From NCBI GenBank assembly GCA_022709695.1, contig JAKLII010000002.1, forward strand, positions 26,955 through 90,954: a stretch of DNA of 64,000 nt. The letters run 5' to 3'. This document shows positions 26,736-36,660 of the stretch, piece after piece. The DNA comes from Bacteroidota bacterium (GTDB lineage Bacteria > Bacteroidota > Bacteroidia > Bacteroidales > SKPS01). Within the stretch, counting starts at the first letter, position 1; each line of letters begins with the position of its first letter. A program made the position numbers and the translations under genes. The notes under the pieces were generated by a model. That model saw nothing but the letters and a program-made list of their open reading frames with translations, had not been told where the DNA came from and did no database searches.

Positions 26736-26895
26736 TACCCTATCAACGCCCCTTTTTCATCTGCCAACGGGTTTGTCTGCCTTAAAGCATGAAGTATCCG
26801 GAGGCCGGCCAGATTGGTATATTTCATTTGGTGAACTGTAACTGCATGGGCCATCTTTGGTCGAAAATTGAATTAACCCCTTAAAAAAAGCGACC

Positions 26896-28704
26896 ATGAA
26901 AAAGCTCATCCTCCTACTGGTTTTGATACTTCCGGGTATCCTGCCGGCTCAGACCACCTGGATTAAAAGAAGACAATTTCCTCAGGACAGGCCGGTAACC
27001 ACCAACAGCACCCTGAAAGTGATGCATCCCAATACATCTGGTGGTGATGAACTGCAGCTGACGGGTAAGTCGGCATGGATAAAAAGGAGATACAACCCGC
27101 ATGACACACGAGCCATCACCAACAGTACCCTTAAGGTTATGCAGGATGCCTCCGGTTCTGCTGAATTTCACCGGCTTGTTACCAAACCGCAGTTAGCCAT
27201 GAAACAGGTTAAACCCTTCCCCTGGAAAGACCTGGTGACCCCTTCCATTCCCAAGCAATGCCTGGATTCCGTGGTAAATGAATCCTACAACAGCAGTATT
27301 CAAACCTGGCATAATGAGTTCAAAAAAATATACACCTACGATGTAAACGGTAATGTCACCAGCTATACCATTCATGCTATGGATGACCAGCTGGGATGCT
27401 GGGTGCCATCGGAAATGACCACCTATCAGTATGACAATCATAACAATCCCACCTTTATTATCAAGAAGGTATGGGATTACCTGGCCAAGAAATGGGTAAA
27501 CGAGCTCAGGGAAGATATTACCTACAACGGCCAGGATCAGGTAACCGAACACCTCTACCACGAATGGAGTACAAACCTGAACGGCTGGATAGCCTCCATC
27601 CGGAATGAGACCGGATATGATCCCAACGGAAACATCAACCTTTATCTGCTTGAAATCTGGGATGTTAACCTGCATGAATGGATCCCCGATTTCAAGGAGA
27701 CCTGGCAGTACAACAACGCCAATAATCCGGTCGACTACCACCTGTACCTGTGGGACAAAGTGCAGCATCAGTGGATCCTGAACAGTTTAGGTACCTATAC
27801 CTACGATATATCGGGATATCTGACCACCTACGTATTCTCCTCCAGCGATCCCCAGACTACCATCCTCTCAAATGAATTTAAACACGAATATCAGTATGAT
27901 CCCAATGGGTACATGGCAGAGGATATCTTTTCGGTGTGGGACCTCGGCACCCAGCAATGGTATCCTGAGTCGAAGGATGAGTTTGTATACCATCCGAATG
28001 GAAAACTGATGCAGTCCAACTATCTGCTGTGGAATGATTCGCTGCAGTGGGTCAATTCATGGAAAGAAGAGTACCTGTATTCACCCGCCTGGAAGCTGGC
28101 CGTATATACCTATTTCGAATGGCAGGGCAATCCCGGGCAATGGGTGTTATTTGAAAGGAAGGACATGCAGACCGACAATATGGGGAACCTTCTGCTACTG
28201 GAAGTGAAAAGTCTGGGTATCATCGGGCCACATCTGCTGGAAAACACCTGCCAGCAGGTATTCACCTATGACTATACCTATTCCCTTAATAATCTGACCT
28301 ATCCAACATGGTTTATGGATGAGACCGTTCCATTCAACAATATGCTTACCGGGCGTACCTGGTATTGCTGGAACAAAAACCAGCAGGCATGGAACTACGG
28401 CGCCAGGGAAAGCATGTACTATTCACAGAACAAACCCATCGGGATACCTGAGACCGGAAATGCAGCCTCCGCCCGGGTATGGCCAAATCCTGCAGCCACA
28501 GAAGTCCATTTTGAGCTCAATGCCCTTCAGCTGCTGCCTGCCACCGTTGAACTGATGACCATGACCGGTGAGTTGGTATTGTCACAGGAGCTTTCGGAAG
28601 GCAACACGATTAATATCAGTCATTTGCCGTCGGGCACTTACCTGTACAATCTGCACAATCCCCAAAGTTCAGCCAAAGGAAAACTGGTAGTACAGCAGAA
28701 CTAA
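26896..28704 (+). CDS. secreted repeat protein with type IX tail
   Basis: This 602-residue protein has a signal peptide MKKLILLLVLILPGILPAQ. Two similar segments follow (TTWIKRRQFPQD and SAWIKRRYNPHD, each leading to NSTLKVM). The main body, about residues 145-500, is made of repeats of roughly 45 residues with the pattern Y-x-YD-x-NGN plus an aromatic W-V/I segment, distantly like YD/RHS repeats. The C-terminus (VWPNPAATEVHFEL to KLVVQQ) is a type IX secretion tail. It is therefore a surface or secreted protein. The function is not recognised. It lies 18 bases upstream of a barrel receptor gene. Confidence 0.8.
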   Translation: MKKLILLLVLILPGILPAQTTWIKRRQFPQDRPVTTNSTLKVMHPNTSGGDELQLTGKSAWIKRRYNPHDTRAITNSTLKVMQDASGSAEFHRLVTKPQLAMKQVKPFPWKDLVTPSIPKQCLDSVVNESYNSSIQTWHNEFKKIYTYDVNGNVTSYTIHAMDDQLGCWVPSEMTTYQYDNHNNPTFIIKKVWDYLAKKWVNELREDITYNGQDQVTEHLYHEWSTNLNGWIASIRNETGYDPNGNINLYLLEIWDVNLHEWIPDFKETWQYNNANNPVDYHLYLWDKVQHQWILNSLGTYTYDISGYLTTYVFSSSDPQTTILSNEFKHEYQYDPNGYMAEDIFSVWDLGTQQWYPESKDEFVYHPNGKLMQSNYLLWNDSLQWVNSWKEEYLYSPAWKLAVYTYFEWQGNPGQWVLFERKDMQTDNMGNLLLLEVKSLGIIGPHLLENTCQQVFTYDYTYSLNNLTYPTWFMDETVPFNNMLTGRTWYCWNKNQQAWNYGARESMYYSQNKPIGIPETGNAASARVWPNPAATEVHFELNALQLLPATVELMTMTGELVLSQELSEGNTINISHLPSGTYLYNLHNPQSSAKGKLVVQQN

Positions 28705-28722
28705 TCCCCGGTTCTTATCCAT

Positions 28723-31167
28723 ATGAAACCCTTCATTACTTTTTTGGCAATAGCATATTTCATCTCGTTATCATTCCAATCCCCGGCCACGGAAGGGACC
28801 CTCAGGGAGCCGGAGACCTCCGCCTCCCTGAGTGGTCGGGTTACCGACAGTGCCTCCGGATCCGGGATTGCCTATGCCAGCGTGTTGCTGTTCACCAGTG
28901 ATTCAACGCTGGCTTATGGGACCATCACCGCCGAAAACGGCAACTTCAGACTCGAAGACCTGAAACCGGGAAAATACTACCTCGAAATCAGGTATGCCGG
29001 ATACCGGCAGCTTGTGGTGCAGGATATCCGGATCGAAAAAGACAAAGGCACCGGCCAGCTGGGGGAAATCCATATCCAGCCTGAAGCCAGGATCCTGAGT
29101 CAGGTGCAGGTCAGCGGACAGATCAGCGGCTTGACCTACCATCCCGACAAACAGGTCATCAACGCTTCACAGGTGCCCGACGGGGGCGTTGGAACTGCCG
29201 CTTCGCTGCTCCAGAACAGCCCCTCCGTAACCGTGAACAACGACAACCAGGTGCTGCTGCGGGGGAGCAGCAGCTTCATGCTGCTGATCGACGGAAGAAT
29301 CGTGATGCTGTCAGCTTCCGAGGTTCTTCAGCAAATCCCTGCCTCGCAGGTCGACCGGATTGAGATCATTACAAGCCCGTCGGCCAAACACGATGCCGAA
29401 GGGGGTGCCGGGATTATCCAGGTAATCCTGAAAAAAGACTTGGCCGGAAACACCTCCGGAATGGTAAACCTCAAAGCAGGTATGTACGACAAATACAACC
29501 TAGATGGCGGGTTCAGGATCAAACGGAAAAGGTTCAGCATGGATCTGAATGCCGGCTGGTATAACCATAAAGGATTCCCCCACAGTACCACAGAAAGGAG
29601 CTACCGGAACGGGAATCTGGAGAGGGTTGTGTCAGGGGATGGTAAAATCTTCCGGATCCGCGACGGAGCCTTTATCGGCACCTCCTTCGGGTGGGAACCA
29701 TCAACCACAATACGTGTAAACCTGTGGGGAGATCTTTCATGGTTCGGATTTACCCGGTACACCGGTACATTGTATGAAGATTATACTTCCGGCTCAGATA
29801 CATCCCTTTATTCGCTCAGCAATGATAAATTCATCCTCAACGGACTCACGGGCAACTATGGACTTTCTTGCCGTAAGATCCTGGATACCAACGATCATTA
29901 TCTGGAAGCCAGTATCTACAGGACTTCCTGGCTGGGATATAACAACAACTACATCCACCGCTACCGGAGCAACTCCCAACGGTTGGAACTCGAAAAGACC
30001 CTGGGCAGAAGCTATGAGGAGGATAACCTGCAGGGAGATCTGCAGTCGAAAATCGACTATGTGAAACAATGGCCCGAAATCAGGCTTGAAACCGGAGTGA
30101 TGGTAACCCTCAGGACCACCGATTGTGATTTTGAAACCCTGCTGCTCAATCCGGTTACAAACATCTGGCATCCCGACACAACTGGCAATGGCCTGCACGA
30201 TTTTGACCAGACAAAGTATGCAGGCTATGGCCTTGTCTCAGGAAAAATCTCCGGACTGTCTGTCCAGGGAGGGCTCCGGGCTGAACACTATATCCGCGAT
30301 TTTACCCTGCCCGAATCAGCATACACTAACCATTTTGAACATACCTACTGGTTTCCTTCCCTCCACCTGAGCTTTGAACTGCCCTGGAAGAGCCAGGTGC
30401 AGGCAGGCTTCAACCGCCGGATCAGCTATCCCAACGACTGGTCGCTCACCCCTAATCCATTCTTTTCGGATGGTTATACCTACCAGATCGGCAACCCTGA
30501 ACTGCAGCCCGAACTTATCAGCAATGCCGAGGTCACATTGCAGCAATACTTTGGCAAACATGTGGTTAATTCAACCTTCTACTACCGCTACCATCAGGGA
30601 CAGATTGTAAGGACTGTAGATCTTTCCAAAGCCCCCCTGATGTGGATGGGTTATGCCAACCTGCACCACAGCACCTTCTCGGGACTGGAAATCAATGGCA
30701 ACGTACGCATATTCAAGAAGATATCCGTAAACAGCTCTGTCAACCTGTACCGGCAAACCACCGTGGTTCAGGTAGATACACCCTCCACCCCGGCGTATGT
30801 AAACACCTTCCAGATCAGGGCTATGCTCAATTACACCCCCTGGAAGAATACCAGGCTGCAGGCAGCACTCCAGTATTTCGGACCGGAACAGGAGGGCACC
30901 TCGAAAAGGCTTGCCATGTATAACGTAAGTCTGACCGCCCGTCAGGACCTCTTCGGGAAAAAACTCTCTGCTTCCCTGCAGGTATACGACCTGTTCCACA
31001 CCATGGTGTACCGCTACTCCTTCAAATCAGGCGACGGAGCCTCCATCGTTACCTGGTGCCCCGAATATCCGCTGGTGACTCTGTCGCTCACCTGGCTGTT
31101 CAACGATTACAAACCGCAGCCGCAGCCCCCTTCAGGTCAGGATAATAACAGCGGCTTGCCCCTCTGA
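28723..31167 (+). CDS. TonB-dependent receptor-like outer-membrane beta-barrel protein
   Basis: This 814-residue protein has a signal peptide and a CarboxypepD_reg-like domain (ASLSGRVTDSASGSGIAYAS, LRYAGY-type end). A plug-like domain follows (LLQNSPSVTVNNDNQVLLRG, IEIITSPSAKHDAEGGAGII), then a long barrel of the OMP_b-brl_3 type. No TonB box is obvious after the signal peptide. Such proteins move peptides, siderophores or other small molecules across the outer membrane, or serve as anchors. It shares a likely transcript with the upstream type IX cargo gene (18-base gap). The substrate is unknown. Confidence 0.85.
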   Translation: MKPFITFLAIAYFISLSFQSPATEGTLREPETSASLSGRVTDSASGSGIAYASVLLFTSDSTLAYGTITAENGNFRLEDLKPGKYYLEIRYAGYRQLVVQDIRIEKDKGTGQLGEIHIQPEARILSQVQVSGQISGLTYHPDKQVINASQVPDGGVGTAASLLQNSPSVTVNNDNQVLLRGSSSFMLLIDGRIVMLSASEVLQQIPASQVDRIEIITSPSAKHDAEGGAGIIQVILKKDLAGNTSGMVNLKAGMYDKYNLDGGFRIKRKRFSMDLNAGWYNHKGFPHSTTERSYRNGNLERVVSGDGKIFRIRDGAFIGTSFGWEPSTTIRVNLWGDLSWFGFTRYTGTLYEDYTSGSDTSLYSLSNDKFILNGLTGNYGLSCRKILDTNDHYLEASIYRTSWLGYNNNYIHRYRSNSQRLELEKTLGRSYEEDNLQGDLQSKIDYVKQWPEIRLETGVMVTLRTTDCDFETLLLNPVTNIWHPDTTGNGLHDFDQTKYAGYGLVSGKISGLSVQGGLRAEHYIRDFTLPESAYTNHFEHTYWFPSLHLSFELPWKSQVQAGFNRRISYPNDWSLTPNPFFSDGYTYQIGNPELQPELISNAEVTLQQYFGKHVVNSTFYYRYHQGQIVRTVDLSKAPLMWMGYANLHHSTFSGLEINGNVRIFKKISVNSSVNLYRQTTVVQVDTPSTPAYVNTFQIRAMLNYTPWKNTRLQAALQYFGPEQEGTSKRLAMYNVSLTARQDLFGKKLSASLQVYDLFHTMVYRYSFKSGDGASIVTWCPEYPLVTLSLTWLFNDYKPQPQPPSGQDNNSGLPL

Positions 31168-31227
31168 CCCATCGTAATATCCCATCTTATTTTCTTAAAA
31201 AATCTTTAAACACCAAAAATTCCAGGT

Positions 31228-34188
31228 ATGAAATCTATCTTTGCCCTGTTTCTTGTTATTTCACTTTCTCTCTCAACTATGGCCCAGCAAAATAAACTCA
31301 CCCACGGGTTCAGACTCATCGAAAAGAGGTTTATCAAAGAGGTAAATGCCGACTGTTACTTCTTTGAGCACGAAAAAAGCGGAGCGAAAGTGCTGAAGAT
31401 CGCTGCCCCCGACCCCAACAAAACCTTCTGTGTGGCTTTCCATACCATTCCCGAATCGGATGCCGGAACCCCCCACATTATGGAGCATTCTGTCCTGAAC
31501 GGCTCCGAGACCTTCCCCGTAAAAAGCCCTTTCGATATTATTCTGAAAAGCTCCCTGAAAACCTTTGTAAACGCGTTCACCGGAAAGGACATGACCTACT
31601 ATCCGGCAGCCAGCATGAACGAAAAGGACTACTTCAACCTGATGCATATTTATCTGGATGCAGTATTCAAACCTCTGATTTACAAGGATGAAAGAATCTT
31701 CCGGCAGGAAGGCTGGCATTATGAACTCAATGGACCCGAAGATCCGGTTCTGTACCGGGGTATTGTGTATGGTGAGATGAAAGGGGCTTACAGCAATCCG
31801 GTCCGCTATGTAAACTATCACATGTACCGGAACCTCTTCCCCAACAACGGATACGGGTATGAATCGGGCGGATACCCCGATGCGATTCCTGATCTCACCT
31901 GGGAGGATTTTAAAAACTACCACGCAAAGTATTACCATCCGGGCAACAGCTATATGGTGCTGTACGGGGATGCCGATCTGGACAGGGAGCTGGCGTTCAT
32001 CAGTGAGAAATACCTGTCGGGATTCACCCGGAGCGATAAACCGGTTGTGGTACCTTTCCAGGCTCCATTCAAGGCGATGAAACGTGTGGAGGCCTATTAT
32101 CCCGTTATGGAGGGTGCAGAAACCGGAAAGCAGACCTTTCTCTCCCTCTCGTTCGTTTTCGGCGAGGGGAAAGACCAGCTTACCGCCGACGCCATCTCAT
32201 TGCTGGCCAGGCTTCTGATATCAGGTGAATCGGCACCGGTGCGGCTGGCGCTCCAGAAAGCGGGTATCGGATCCGATGTAAGCGCCGGGGTAACTTCTTA
32301 CCAGCAGAACATTCTGCAGATCTTGGTGCGCAATGCAGAACCGCAGCAAGCCGATGCTTTTTACAAAATTGTGATGGATTGTCTGAAAGAGGCTGCAGAA
32401 AAGGGGATAGAAACCGGAAAAATGGAGGGATTCATCAACCGGTACGAGTTCTCCCTCCGCGAGGACAATGATGCCCAGAAAGGACTTACCCTGCTGCAGG
32501 AAGTGCTCCCGTCGTTTATGCTGGAAAACAATCCGATGCCGGGCCTGCAGTGGGAGGAACGGATCGGAAAACTCAGGGATGGGCTGAAATCTGACTGGTA
32601 CAACCGGTTGCTGGAAAAAATGGTCATCACCAATCCGCATGCGCTGCTGCTGTCGGTGGCCCCCCAACCCGGGCTCGATGCCAAACAGAATCAGGCCGTT
32701 GAGGAAAAATTGGCACAGTACCGGGAAACGTTGTCGCAGGAACAAATTAACTCGCTGATGCAGGAGACCAAAGATCTTATTGTGTATCAGAACCTTGAGG
32801 ATGACCCTGCTGCTAAAGCTACCCTGCCCACCCTTTCGCGCGAGGATATCAACCCCAAAGCATCGTACCATCAGGCCCTGCTGAAAAACGAAGGCAAAAA
32901 CCAGGTGCTTCACTATGAAACGTTTACCAACAACGTGCTCTATACAAACCTGATGTTCGACCTCAGGGTGCTGGCAGAGGAGGATCTGCCCTACGCCTCA
33001 CTGCTCTCCGAACTCCTCTCCTCCCTGAATACCACCAACTTCTCCTACGCGCTGCTCGACGAGGAGCTGAACAAACATACCGGGGGCTTCTCCGCATACC
33101 TGAACCGTTACCTGGAAAATCAGGACGACCACAGGATCATCCCCTTCTTTGTGGCATCGGCAAAAGCCACCGCCGGTAAAGCCGACAAGATGTTTACCCT
33201 CACGGAAGAGATTCTGCTGTGGTCGCTTTACAATGATCCGGAAAGGATCAAAACACTCATTACCAGGCATATGTCGCAGCTGGAGGCTAGCCTCAAAGCC
33301 GACGGATCCGGCATTTCCTCCACACGCCTCCGCTCCTACCATTCGGCCGATGGGGTGTTTGATGAAATTACAGGGGGATATGCCTATTACACGTTCATCA
33401 AGGAGCTCTCGGAATCACTCGACGAAAGGATGCCGGAGCTCATGCAGAGACTCACCACCACTGCCCGGAAATTGTTTGTCCGCGAGAACCTTACCATCGG
33501 AATTACCTGCAGCCGTGAGGATTACCCGGTATTCACCAGAAACCTGAACACCTTCATAACAAGCCTCCCCTCAGGAAAGCCTGTTAAGGAAACCTGGAAA
33601 CTGAACCCTGAAATCCGGAACGAAGGATTCCTCACTGCCTCACGGGTGCAGTATGTAAATATGGGTGCCAACTTCCGCAAACTCGGGTATGCATGGGACG
33701 GCAGCCTGATGGTGCTGAACCTCATCCTCTCCCGCGACTACCTGAATCAGCAGATCAGGGTGGTTGGCGGAGCCTACGGGGGATACAGTACCATCACCTC
33801 CAACGGGAATATCAGCATGATCTCTTACCGTGATCCCAACTTCAGTAAAACACTGGAGACCTACCGGGCTACGGTGGATTTCCTGGAAAACTTCGAAGCG
33901 GATGAGAAAGCCATGACCCAGTACATCATCGGCACCATTGCCCGGCTCGACCAGCCACTGCGCGTTTCACAACAGGGCGACCGTGCTTTCCATAACTATT
34001 TTACCGGGTTGCAGGCATCAGATTATCAGAAAGAGCGGGATGAAGTTCTGAACACCACCGAGGAAGAAATCAAAGCGTATGCTGCGCTCCTCCGGAAGGT
34101 GACAGAACAGGATATGCAATGCACCTATGGCAATGCTGCCACCCTCGAAGCCGGAAAGGATCAGTTTAAAAACCTCATCCGGATCTGA
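31228..34188 (+). CDS. M16C insulinase-type metalloprotease (PreP-like)
   Basis: This 986-residue zinc protease has a signal peptide MKSIFALFLVISLSLSTMAQ. The inverted zinc motif H-x-x-E-H is at residues 83-87 (HIMEH), followed by the downstream VYGEMKGAY glutamate of the family. The single chain carries both halves of the chamber, as in M16C presequence proteases that digest unstructured peptides. The export signal places it in the periplasm or outside. It follows the barrel receptor by 60 bases and may degrade peptides brought in by that receptor, which is inference from position. Confidence 0.9.
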   Translation: MKSIFALFLVISLSLSTMAQQNKLTHGFRLIEKRFIKEVNADCYFFEHEKSGAKVLKIAAPDPNKTFCVAFHTIPESDAGTPHIMEHSVLNGSETFPVKSPFDIILKSSLKTFVNAFTGKDMTYYPAASMNEKDYFNLMHIYLDAVFKPLIYKDERIFRQEGWHYELNGPEDPVLYRGIVYGEMKGAYSNPVRYVNYHMYRNLFPNNGYGYESGGYPDAIPDLTWEDFKNYHAKYYHPGNSYMVLYGDADLDRELAFISEKYLSGFTRSDKPVVVPFQAPFKAMKRVEAYYPVMEGAETGKQTFLSLSFVFGEGKDQLTADAISLLARLLISGESAPVRLALQKAGIGSDVSAGVTSYQQNILQILVRNAEPQQADAFYKIVMDCLKEAAEKGIETGKMEGFINRYEFSLREDNDAQKGLTLLQEVLPSFMLENNPMPGLQWEERIGKLRDGLKSDWYNRLLEKMVITNPHALLLSVAPQPGLDAKQNQAVEEKLAQYRETLSQEQINSLMQETKDLIVYQNLEDDPAAKATLPTLSREDINPKASYHQALLKNEGKNQVLHYETFTNNVLYTNLMFDLRVLAEEDLPYASLLSELLSSLNTTNFSYALLDEELNKHTGGFSAYLNRYLENQDDHRIIPFFVASAKATAGKADKMFTLTEEILLWSLYNDPERIKTLITRHMSQLEASLKADGSGISSTRLRSYHSADGVFDEITGGYAYYTFIKELSESLDERMPELMQRLTTTARKLFVRENLTIGITCSREDYPVFTRNLNTFITSLPSGKPVKETWKLNPEIRNEGFLTASRVQYVNMGANFRKLGYAWDGSLMVLNLILSRDYLNQQIRVVGGAYGGYSTITSNGNISMISYRDPNFSKTLETYRATVDFLENFEADEKAMTQYIIGTIARLDQPLRVSQQGDRAFHNYFTGLQASDYQKERDEVLNTTEEEIKAYAALLRKVTEQDMQCTYGNAATLEAGKDQFKNLIRI

Positions 34189-34210
34189 CAGGGAGAAATC
34201 AGCGGTTCCG

Positions 34211-34335
34211 GTGTGCCAAACGGCATCAAACAGCCTGTTTGTTAGGGAAAAAGAAATTTTATGATTACTTTTGCCCGGCGTTTGATAAACCGTATCCATG
34301 CAAAAATATTTTTGCAGAGATGCCGTTTGGCACAC
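34211..34335. repeat. 17-base inverted repeat around the porT promoter
   Basis: GTGTGCCAAACGGCATC at 34211-34227 is the exact reverse complement of 34319-34335. The 91 bases between hold a smaller inverted repeat (CAAACAG-C-CTGTTTG) and the promoter elements. Confidence 0.85.
34238..34273 (+). promoter_or_regulatory. promoter of the PorT-like gene
   Basis: TTTG at 34238-34241 and TActTTTG at 34266-34273 are separated by 24 bases, slightly longer than usual. Both lie within the loop of the 17-base inverted repeat. Confidence 0.5.
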
Positions 34336-34353
34336 TGAACCGAAACTGATTCT

Positions 34354-35073
34354 ATGCGTCTTAAAACCCTCAGATATTACCTTCCCCTCCTGCTGTTGTC
34401 GTTGCTGAGTCACCGTGCCGTTGCGCAGCGTGCCGTGGCCGAAAATCTGGAAACGTTCCTTTACCGCCCCTATTATTTTGGTTTCGTGGTGGGGTTTAAC
34501 AGCATGAATTTCATGGTGCATCCTGAGAATGCATACTACACCAACGACTCCCTCTATACGGTTACTGCAAGGCCGGAGTATGGTGTACACTTCGGGATTC
34601 TGGCCAACAAACGGCTTGGCAACCACCTGCATGGCAGGCTTTCTACGGTTCTTGCCTTTGGCAGCAGGGAACTCGATTACCGGATCAAATACCTCGACAG
34701 TTCCTATGTGAATACCAAAATGGTGGAGTCCACCTTCCTCGAGTTTCCCCTGTCGCTGAAATACACCTCCAGGCGGGTGGGTAATTTCAGTGCCTATGTA
34801 CTGGGAGGGGCCAAATACGGCATCGATCTGGCTTCCCAGGCCGATAAAAAGGAGCAGACCGAAGAACTGATCATCAAGCTGAAAAAACATGAGTTTTCGA
34901 TGGAGATGGGTGTGGGGGTCGATTTCTACCTTCCCTTCTTTAAATTCGGCATCGAACTGAAACGCGCCTTCGGCGTGAATGATCTGCTGGTGAGGGAGCA
35001 GACCATATTCACCTCCGGCATGAAAAAAGTCAATTCCAAGATCTACCAGCTCTCTTTCACCTTCGAGGGCTGA
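34354..35073 (+). CDS. porT: PorT-like type IX secretion outer-membrane protein
   Basis: This 239-residue barrel protein has the signal peptide MRLKTLRYYLPLLLLSLLSH and segments that match my memory of PorT/SprT: PYYFGFVVGFNSMNF, STFLEFPLSLKYTS, GGAKYGIDLASQAD, IIKLKKHEFSMEMGVGVDFY and FKFGIELKRAFG. PorT is needed for assembly of the type IX secretion and gliding apparatus at the outer membrane. Type IX cargo proteins are encoded in the same window. Other barrel families share the fold, so the symbol is likely but not certain. Confidence 0.75.
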   Translation: MRLKTLRYYLPLLLLSLLSHRAVAQRAVAENLETFLYRPYYFGFVVGFNSMNFMVHPENAYYTNDSLYTVTARPEYGVHFGILANKRLGNHLHGRLSTVLAFGSRELDYRIKYLDSSYVNTKMVESTFLEFPLSLKYTSRRVGNFSAYVLGGAKYGIDLASQADKKEQTEELIIKLKKHEFSMEMGVGVDFYLPFFKFGIELKRAFGVNDLLVREQTIFTSGMKKVNSKIYQLSFTFEG

Positions 35074-35081
35074 TTCTGCCT

Positions 35082-36644
35082 ATGGTGAAGGAATTTGAAA
35101 TGGCCGTAAGACCGGCCGATGCAACCAGCCTTACCTCGCTTAAAAAGGTTGTATGCCGCCACCTTTCCCTGGAGATGGACGCAATGAGCCATCTGGAGAT
35201 CCTCCGCAGATCGGTCGACGCCCGGCGATCCCCGGTGTGGATCAGGCTGAAGCTGCGGGCATACACCCTTCCAGACCACCCCGAACCCCAGCTGTACAAA
35301 CCGGCCTACCGCGATGTGTCAAAGGCTCCTGCAGTGGTCATCGCCGGCGCAGGGCCGGCCGGGCTGTTTGCTGCACTCCGGCTCCTCGAAGGGGGGATGA
35401 AACCGGTAATCCTCGACCGGGGGAAGAACGTCTCGGACCGTAAACCCGACATCGCCCGCATCCACCGCGAACACAAGGTGAATCCCGACTCAAACTATTG
35501 CTTCGGCGAAGGGGGTGCGGGTACCTTCAGCGACGGAAAGCTCTATACCCGCTCCACCAAACGGGGAAGCGTGGAGGATGTGCTCCGGAAAATGGTGTTC
35601 CATGGCGCCAACCCCGAAATCCTTATCGATACCCATCCCCACATCGGAAGCGACAGGCTGCTACCCCTGATAACCGCCATCCGGAATACCATTCTCGGGC
35701 ACGGTGGAGAGATTCACTTCGGACACCGGGTGGCCGGTATCGAACACCACCAGGGAGCGGTAACTGCCTTTACCGACCAGCACGGAAACCGGTTTGCCGG
35801 AACAGCCTTCATCCTGGCAACCGGACATTCTGCCCGCGATATCTACCAGCTTTTTGCAGGGTACAACTGGCCCGTTGAGTTTAAGCCGTTTGCTTTGGGT
35901 GTAAGGGTTGAACATCCGCAGGCCCTCATCAATACCATCCAGTACCACCAGAAAAATCCCGATCCATACCTGCCCGCTGCTACCTACACCCTGAAAACAC
36001 AGGCACAGGGTAAAGGGGTGTTTTCGTTCTGCATGTGCCCCGGAGGGATCATCGTACCCTCGGCCACACGACAGGAGCAGGTGGTGGTAAACGGTATGTC
36101 GAACTCGCGCCGGAACTCCCCGTTTGCCAATGCCGGGATCGTAACGGAGATCGGAGCCGAGGAAACAGCCGCATTCAGCCGGTTTGGCCCGCTGGCCGGA
36201 CTGGCCTACCAGGAAACGGTGGAAGAACAAATGCGAATCGGGGGCATCCACTCACAAAAAGCTCCCGCCCAGCGCCTTACCGATTTCCTGAACCGGACAC
36301 TATCCCATGACCTGCCCAAATCGTCGTACACCCCCGGACTGCAAAGTGCCCCGCTCCATGAACTGCTACCGGCACAGGTAACCGCAAGGCTCACAGAAGG
36401 GTTTCAGCGCTTCGGCCAGATGATGAAAGGATTCGTCACAAACGAGGCAGTGGTGGTGGGTACCGAATCACGTACCTCATCCCCCGTCAGGATCCCGAGG
36501 CATCAAGCAGACATGCACTATCCGTTGTTCGGCAACCTGTTCCCCTGCGGCGAAGGGGCCGGATATGCCGGCGGCATCGTGTCCTCGGCCATCGATGGCC
36601 AGAATGCAGCCCGCATGATCCTGTTGAAAAATGGCTTACTTTAG
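35082..36644 (+). CDS. FAD-dependent dehydrogenase (COG2509 type)
   Basis: This 520-residue flavoprotein has an N-terminal domain of about 80 residues, then the Rossmann motif VVIAGAGPAGLFAALRL near residue 86. The segments NYCFGEGGAGTFSDGKLYTR, ILATGHSARDIY and a C-terminal FPCGEGAGYAGGIVSSAIDG follow, all typical of the COG2509 group. The reaction is unknown; the family is related to geranylgeranyl reductase-like enzymes. It begins 8 bases after the porT stop and ends next to an unknown gene, so the three may be co-transcribed. Confidence 0.85.
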   Translation: MVKEFEMAVRPADATSLTSLKKVVCRHLSLEMDAMSHLEILRRSVDARRSPVWIRLKLRAYTLPDHPEPQLYKPAYRDVSKAPAVVIAGAGPAGLFAALRLLEGGMKPVILDRGKNVSDRKPDIARIHREHKVNPDSNYCFGEGGAGTFSDGKLYTRSTKRGSVEDVLRKMVFHGANPEILIDTHPHIGSDRLLPLITAIRNTILGHGGEIHFGHRVAGIEHHQGAVTAFTDQHGNRFAGTAFILATGHSARDIYQLFAGYNWPVEFKPFALGVRVEHPQALINTIQYHQKNPDPYLPAATYTLKTQAQGKGVFSFCMCPGGIIVPSATRQEQVVVNGMSNSRRNSPFANAGIVTEIGAEETAAFSRFGPLAGLAYQETVEEQMRIGGIHSQKAPAQRLTDFLNRTLSHDLPKSSYTPGLQSAPLHELLPAQVTARLTEGFQRFGQMMKGFVTNEAVVVGTESRTSSPVRIPRHQADMHYPLFGNLFPCGEGAGYAGGIVSSAIDGQNAARMILLKNGLL

Positions 36645-36660
36645 CAAAAAATACACAACG

